Positions 59,013 to 64,000 of a stretch of DNA of 64,000 nt are shown here, one piece after another. The DNA lies in assembly GCA_022578605.1 (NCBI GenBank), contig MU394071.1, positions 1 to 64,000 of the forward strand. Reading direction: 5' to 3'. The stretch comes from Camillea tinctor (taxonomy: Eukaryota > Ascomycota > Sordariomycetes > Xylariales > Xylariaceae). How positions within the stretch are numbered: position 1 is the stretch's first letter; each line of letters opens with the position of its first letter. The notes beneath the pieces were generated by a model. It ran no database searches. It had not been told where the DNA came from and saw only the letters and a program-made list of their open reading frames with translations. Position numbers and translations under genes: made by a program.

Positions 59013-60257
59013 CGTAATGGTAGTCCTGACTGAAAGCCGGCTGGGTGGGGGTAATGATATACTGAGAATAATGAAAGGAGTTTCGATTAGATTCCAAGGT
59101 TACTATACAATTGTATTAACCCCTCAGGTAGGTGGTATTACTGGTGGCTAGCATATTGAACACCTCTAACGGATGATATTGTTACATCTCGAGGCGGCTG
59201 GTCACGTTTACGTCCGCTTCTACAATGGAGGATGATGAGGAATGGGGTGGGGAATCCGAAGAACATCGTAAGGATCTATACATTTTCCTTACCAGGTAAA
59301 ACCCCCGGAACGAGCCTTTACGACCTTAATGTGTGGTTTATACCAGTGAATCTTCTTTATGGGCGATTATTTATATTGGAGATGATTTATTTCCGGCGCT
59401 GCACTTAATCATTCATCCCCTGGGGATGCATTGACCGAGTTTAACTTGTTAGGAGTATGTTGACTGTTTTACCACTATTTTTTAGTCGTACCCTTTTCTA
59501 AGGTTTCTAACGTAAGCTGGAATTATATATGTATACATGGCTTATCTAAATGAGCAGAAATGAGGTGAATGAACAATTATCTGTAGAGGAGTATAACGAG
59601 TTAGAAAGGCTTCTGGGGATGATCAAATACACCGAGGTGGGTAGTCATTGGGAATATTGTAGATTCATCATATTCATGGTACAACATGCTCCAAGCGGCC
59701 TTCTTACATGTCTTCTACAGCGATTCTCATATTAGGTATTCATTAATGATTGGGGTGGGAAACCCTCTTCGCGTTATAAACCGTGGTCGACCCAATCATG
59801 ATAATTTGCAGACTTCTTCATGAATATAATACATAAGTGGTACCTAAGTCGCCATTGCACCAACCACCTCTCTAGTCGTTAACACCCCTCCCCCCTTCCT
59901 AAATTGGATACTTATAAAGTCCTGGCAAGAACGTAGATGGCGTACAGCTGAATATTGTTACGGGGCATGCAACTGATTTTTGTCGAGGTCTTTCTGTCTG
60001 GTAGTGACTTGTTTAGATACGAGGCATGTTTATAGTTTCCCTTTGTTAATCGTATATTTTAAGTAATTTGAATGTTGAAAATAAACCTGTCCCTTTAAAA
60101 TATGTTTCTGAATTGCTCCGGTGTATCGAGATATTCTAGAGAAACATGACTTTCTTCCTTGCAACCCCGCGCAGCCCCCGTTCTATATCCACCTAGGTAT
60201 ATTAGATTGTTCTCACACTAGCATTATGTGTTTATTTCCTTTTACCCATCTACCCAT
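59013..60257. other. Intergenic 1.2 kb with a possible small-gene fragment
   Basis: 59,225-59,295 is a short open exon-like piece (MEDDEEWGGESEEHRKDLY...) ending at a good GTAAAA donor. 59,550-59,735 opens with ATG and an acidic helix (MSRNEVNEQLSVEEYNELER). Both read like coding sequence, but no complete gene could be assembled. The remaining sequence has C-run 59,888-59,894 and no other feature. Confidence 0.35.
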
Positions 60258-61150
60258 CTACGCCAACGCCTTTGTAACTTGATGCAACCACCAAACATGT
60301 ATCCGAATATCATCGGTCAACTCCGGATGGAAACTCATACCAAAGACATTACCCTGTCTTAAGGCGACTATATCTCCAGCTCCTTCCAGGGCCCCAGGAG
60401 GCGCACCCCCCGGTGCAGCTTTTTTATTGGAGGCATGACGTCCTGCGAGGATCGCTAATACCTCAACCTTTTCTCTGGCCGCCTTCGGCTTGCTTTCCAG
60501 AACTGCTTTTGACAGGCTCGCGCCGTTCAGTTCACCGTGAGTTGGCTCGACATTGTCGGTCAGCAGCTGATCTACTACAGGAGCTCGGATGAAGACAGCT
60601 GGGAAAGGGGTGGCGGTGTTAGTCTCATTCGTCTCGCTGTTGGGTGATTGTGAAAGGAATGGCAGTTCCAGGTCTGTTACAAAGCTCTCTATCTGGCGCC
60701 CAAAATGGTTTCGGTGAACCTTGACGTCAAGCCCTCCAATCAATTCTTGGCCACCTCTCTTTGTGGCGCTTGCCTCCTCAGATAGAAGGATAAGCCCAGC
60801 ACATGTGCCCCATGTCGGTTTTTTACTGACTCTGACATGATCGGTGATTAGCAGATATTATAGAAGATGTATAGTGGACTGGGATGCACAGACTTGACGA
60901 ATTCCCGCAACGGCTCTATCAGTCCAGACTGGGCAGCTACCAACGATAGAGTGGTGCTTTCACCACCGGGTATGACCAAGGCATCGCAGGAGGCTAGCTG
61001 CTCAGGAGTTCGCACCTCGATGAACCGGAAGGACGTACGTGTGGTGAATATGGGCGATTGTGACTCTGTGAAGTAATCTGCGGCTTTCCGTAAGGAGCTG
61101 AGGTGCTCCGAGAAGCCTCCTTGGAGCGCTAGCACTCCAACTGTCACCAT
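60258..61150 (-). CDS. pdx2: Pdx2/SNO, glutaminase subunit of pyridoxal 5'-phosphate synthase
   Basis: Hydrolyses glutamine and channels ammonia to Pdx1 for vitamin B6 synthesis. Exons 61150-60894 and 60831-60258, 831 nt, 276 aa. The intron is GTCTGT...TGTCAG; splicing restores EFVKVSKKPTWGTCAG. Class-I amidotransferase features in order: VGVLALQGGFSEHL, the oxyanion loop VIPGGESTTLSL, nucleophile Cys in TWGTCAGLILL, the substrate-shaping GGLDVKVHRNHFGRQ, and His/Glu in FGMSFHPELTDD. Between the last two sits an insertion of about 75 residues, rich in Ala/Lys/Gly (KKAAPGGAPPGALEG), longer than in bacterial PdxT but known in fungal homologues. Divergent from pdx1. Confidence 0.93.
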
Positions 61151-62434
61151 ATTCGCGGATCCTTAATGAGCCACAAGGGTTGGGTTTCCCGGTTGGCGGA
61201 GGCCCAGGTGAATGGTTATGCGGTACCTACTACTATGTAGTGCTGCTATGTGTGGTAAGTAGTATTTACCTACTGCTACTGTAGGTATGGGGTATTATGA
61301 ACTTCTCGGAGCCGGAGACGGTATTAAAACCGGTGGATTTGCCGCTAAGCTATAAAGGACGCAAGAATGATAGAATAGACTCAGTAAGTCTGTCTGGATC
61401 TATGTAGGTATGTGAAACGTAATTTTATTTCCTGTATCGGATCACTTGCGGCTTGCTTCGGGTCTAGCGATGGGAGAGGTAGGTGATGGATAATATTGTA
61501 GGTAAAGACTACCTAGAACAAACCCCTCTCCCTTTTTTTTTTTAAATTTTTTTTTAATAATAATAATAATAAATTAACGTGTTTGCTCCCCTTACTCTCT
61601 TTCCGTGGTTCCGCGGAAAACCCTCAAGTACTCGGGGCCGGGTTCGCATCGAAGGATGAGCGAGAGGACGAGGGTGATCATGTATCATTATAATGTACAT
61701 TACCTGAGTATATACCGGTTACTTACAAGATATGGACTAGGTTAGGTTAGATGATAAGTCAGGGGACCGGTCAGATTTTACCGAATTCGGCGGTCCGGTA
61801 TGCGTCATGTCACAGAACGGCACAGAAGCAGAAGCGAAACGGTTTCTTCTCCAACGGCTTCTGATCCTAGGATGTGCAAAAATTTTCCACGCAACCCCGT
61901 GGATCGAACACTAACGAGGGAGAGGGAACCAGGGGGGACCGATGGAGGGGGACTGAAGGGGGGGCGATGAAAAAATGACTAAGGTCTTGGAAACACCTCT
62001 TCATTGGAGTAAGACGATGATCTTGTCCACATATTAAAGTTAGCTACTTGTGTTAGACCCTTTTTTATATTTCTATTATCATCATCATTATTACACTATA
62101 TCCCTTCATAACTGGACTGGGCTGTACTGGACTGTTCCCGTTTACAATCACGTTCTTAACGTTACGCCTCAACGCCCTTCGACAGTCGGAGGTGTTTTGG
62201 TATGACTTATACAATTAGATAGTTCCATATCTCCCCCCTCTTTAGTATTTTCCCCTCTGGTTCTTAAATTATACCGCGTGCAACTCGAACCAGTCATTCA
62301 AATTATTTAGTCGATTGGTTGAAAATCTGTGCCTTTTTTCTCCCTGGTACTTCTTGAAGCTGTGAACACCCACCCATTACCAAGCCGCGGGAGAGAGAGA
62401 CAGTGAGATAAACCCCCCCCCCCCCCAAAACACC
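61151..62434. promoter_or_regulatory. Shared promoter region of the divergent pdx2/pdx1 pair
   Basis: 1284 bp between two divergent start codons of the same enzyme, suggesting co-regulation. Contains TAGGTA/TACCTA motifs (61,225-61,290), (ATA)n near 61,556-61,571, T-runs, and a run of 14 C (62,413-62,426) directly before the pdx1 ATG. No specific activator site is claimed. Confidence 0.65.
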
Positions 62435-63394
62435 ATGACGAACGACATTAGCAGTGCTGCCGCCGCAGCTCCGGCCCCCGTCAATGGCACCACCGCAGCA
62501 TCCCAGACATCATCTTTTACCGTCAAGGCTGGTCTAGCGCAGATGCTCAAGGGAGGTGTGATCATGGATGTGACAGATGCGGCGCAGGCACGCATTGCAG
62601 AAGACGCCGGCGCTTGTGCTGTGATGGCCCTGGAGCGTGTGCCGGCAGACATCCGGGCTGAGGGCGGCGTGGCGCGTATGTCGGATCCGGGAAAGATTAA
62701 AGAGATCCAGGAAGCTGTGACGATCCCGGTTATGGCCAAGGCGCGCATCGGGCACTTTGTAGAGTGTCAGATTCTCGAGGCGCTAGGTGTAGACTACATC
62801 GATGAGAGCGAGGTGCTGACGCCTGCCGACGACGCATACCACGTCGAGAAGGCCGGCTTTAGCGTGCCCTTCGTATGCGGCTGCCGCAACCTACCCGAGG
62901 CGCTGCGGCGCATTGCCGAAGGCGCCGCCATGATCCGGACTAAGGGCGAGGCTGGTACCGGCGATGTTGTTGAGGCTGTTAAGCACATGCGCACCGTCAA
63001 CAGTGACATCGCGAGGGCCAAGGCGGCGCTGCAGGAGGGAGGCGATCTTGCTATCAGAGCTCTAGCTAGGGAGTTTGGCGTCGATGCTGCCTTGCTGAAG
63101 CAGACGGCTGAGTTGGGCCGTTTACCTGTAGTCAACTTTGCTGCAGGAGGCGTGGCGACGCCGGCGGATGCTGCCTTGATGATGCAACTGGGCTGCGACG
63201 GTGTCTTTGTCGGCAGTGGCATCTTCAAGTCTGGAGACGCGGCTAAGCGTGCGAAGGCTATCGTCAGAGCTACCACTCACTACCGCGATGCGAAGGTGTT
63301 GGCAGAGTGCAGCGAAGGCCTTGGCGAGGCCATGGTTGGCATCAGTGTCAGCAGCATGAAGCCCGAACAGAAGCTAGCTGGACGAGGGTGGTGA
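62435..63394 (+). CDS. pdx1: Pdx1/SNZ, synthase subunit of pyridoxal 5'-phosphate synthase
   Basis: Builds PLP from ribose 5-phosphate, glyceraldehyde 3-phosphate and the ammonia supplied by Pdx2; cytosolic dodecamer. Single exon, 319 aa. After an Ala/Thr-rich leader (about 27 residues) the (beta/alpha)8 barrel starts with [20 protein letters not shown]. Family signatures follow: [63 protein letters not shown] and [20 protein letters not shown]. The phosphate-binding [20 protein letters not shown] and [14 protein letters not shown] come next. Catalytic lysines lie in MAKARIGH and RTKGEAGTG. The strong GC bias at third positions is typical of a highly expressed fungal gene. Confidence 0.97.
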   Translation: MTNDISSAAAAAPAPVNGTTAASQTSSFTVKAGLAQMLKGGVIMDVTDAAQARIAEDAGACAVMALERVPADIRAEGGVARMSDPGKIKEIQEAVTIPVMAKARIGHFVECQILEALGVDYIDESEVLTPADDAYHVEKAGFSVPFVCGCRNLPEALRRIAEGAAMIRTKGEAGTGDVVEAVKHMRTVNSDIARAKAALQEGGDLAIRALAREFGVDAALLKQTAELGRLPVVNFAAGGVATPADAALMMQLGCDGVFVGSGIFKSGDAAKRAKAIVRATTHYRDAKVLAECSEGLGEAMVGISVSSMKPEQKLAGRGW

Positions 63395-63625
63395 TTGTGG
63401 AGATCATGTCTTTCTTTGTTATCTACCGTGAGAGCAGCTCTACGGGAATTGCAGGTGCGCTCGTGTTATTCAATGTCGTGTCCATTATTCTAGACATGTA
63501 TTCCGCTAGGGGGATAGAGTTGCACCATAGTCTACTAAGACTCCTGTACAAGATTTAAAATTGCCTAGCAAGTCTCCATGTATCCGACTCTCCTTTCCCC
63601 TTCCCCCCTTTCCCTTAACGCCTGC

Positions 63626-63982
63626 TTATGCTGGTATTCCGTTCCAAAGAGCATTGCTCAGTGTCTCGTTTGGTGTAAACCAGGACTCCAAGGACGGTTT
63701 CTCCCGGATGAGCAAATCTATAACCATCCGGCCAAAGACTACAGTTCCCCAGGGATTCAAGTGCGTAGTGTCTGTCTTGTCATCGCCGTAATTGTATTCT
63801 TGTGCAGCAGCTTTGCCGATCTCGTTGACGTACTTCAGGCTGGCCGCATTGAGGTCGATCACGGTCGAATCGGTAGCCTCAGCTGCTGCGATGGCCGCTA
63901 AACGCTGGTCGTGCAGCGAGTCGGTGGCATTATGGTCTTGGCCGCTAGGGAAGACACGGCGGGTGAGAGACGAGGTCAGAAG
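63626..63982 (-). CDS. SGNH hydrolase (rhamnogalacturonan acetylesterase-like), C-terminal exon, partial
   Basis: Last exon of a gene that continues beyond the right edge. It starts after a TTTCTAG acceptor (the TAG would otherwise be an in-frame stop) and ends at TAG 63626. The frame reads LLTSSLTRRVFPSGQ, then RLAAIAAAEATDSTVIDLNA, AAAQEYNYGDDKTDTTHLNP and WGTVVFGRMVIDLL. The Asp-X-X-His pair in DTTHLNPWG is the block V catalytic motif of SGNH esterases. The overall pattern resembles family CE12 enzymes, which deacetylate pectin backbone outside the cell. The nucleophile serine and any signal peptide lie outside the window. It follows pdx1 tail to tail. Confidence 0.7.
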   Translation of the reverse strand, partial: LLTSSLTRRVFPSGQDHNATDSLHDQRLAAIAAAEATDSTVIDLNAASLKYVNEIGKAAAQEYNYGDDKTDTTHLNPWGTVVFGRMVIDLLIREKPSLESWFTPNETLSNALWNGIPA

Positions 63983-64000
63983 CTAGAAACAAGAGCTTAG

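Overview
The window looks like a nuclear contig of a filamentous ascomycete (Pezizomycotina). Protein-coding genes carry short GT-AG introns with CTAAC-like branch sites. Recognisable families include a fungal Zn2Cys6 regulator, a Pth11-type rhodopsin-fold receptor, XAP5, Fip1, Nup49, METTL16 and the Pdx1/Pdx2 pair. Very AT-rich, gene-free blocks full of decayed repeats look like the product of repeat-induced point mutation (RIP).

Layout. 1-17 kb is an AT-rich RIP desert. It holds several copies of a tRNA-headed SINE-like retroposon with an internal 57-bp VNTR; one copy has a perfect 13-bp target-site duplication. Inside the desert, at 11,450-14,527, sits an apparently intact GMP synthase gene cut by about 20 short introns and bracketed by inverted copies of a RIP-decayed repeat. 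This is the most unusual object in the window. 17-21 kb holds a secreted alginate-lyase-like enzyme and a 1.16-kb TIR element with a TA target duplication. 21.6-36.6 kb is an ordinary euchromatic gene block: XAP5-domain protein, a small membrane protein, a multi-exon unknown gene with an in-frame TAG, Fip1, Nup49, a two-exon membrane/coiled-coil protein and a 386-aa unknown protein. 36.6-46.8 kb is a 10-kb gene-poor interval with simple repeats and faint coding-like fragments, leading into a Zn2Cys6 regulator (46.8-49.6 kb). 50.6-55.3 kb has a METTL16-type methyltransferase and a Pth11-like receptor. 55.6-59.0 kb is a decayed stretch ending in an FAD monooxygenase pseudogene. 60.3-63.4 kb is the divergent vitamin B6 pair pdx2/pdx1. 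The window closes inside an SGNH-type (rhamnogalacturonan acetylesterase-like) gene.

Functional links. pdx2 (glutaminase) and pdx1 (synthase) encode the two subunits of one PLP synthase and share one intergenic promoter. XAP5, Fip1, Nup49 and METTL16 are housekeeping RNA-processing or transport genes. The GMP synthase, retroposons, TIR element and pseudogenes belong to an accessory or degenerate compartment. All splice sites were chosen by eye from GT/AG, reading frame and remembered family conservation. No alignment or database search was run.
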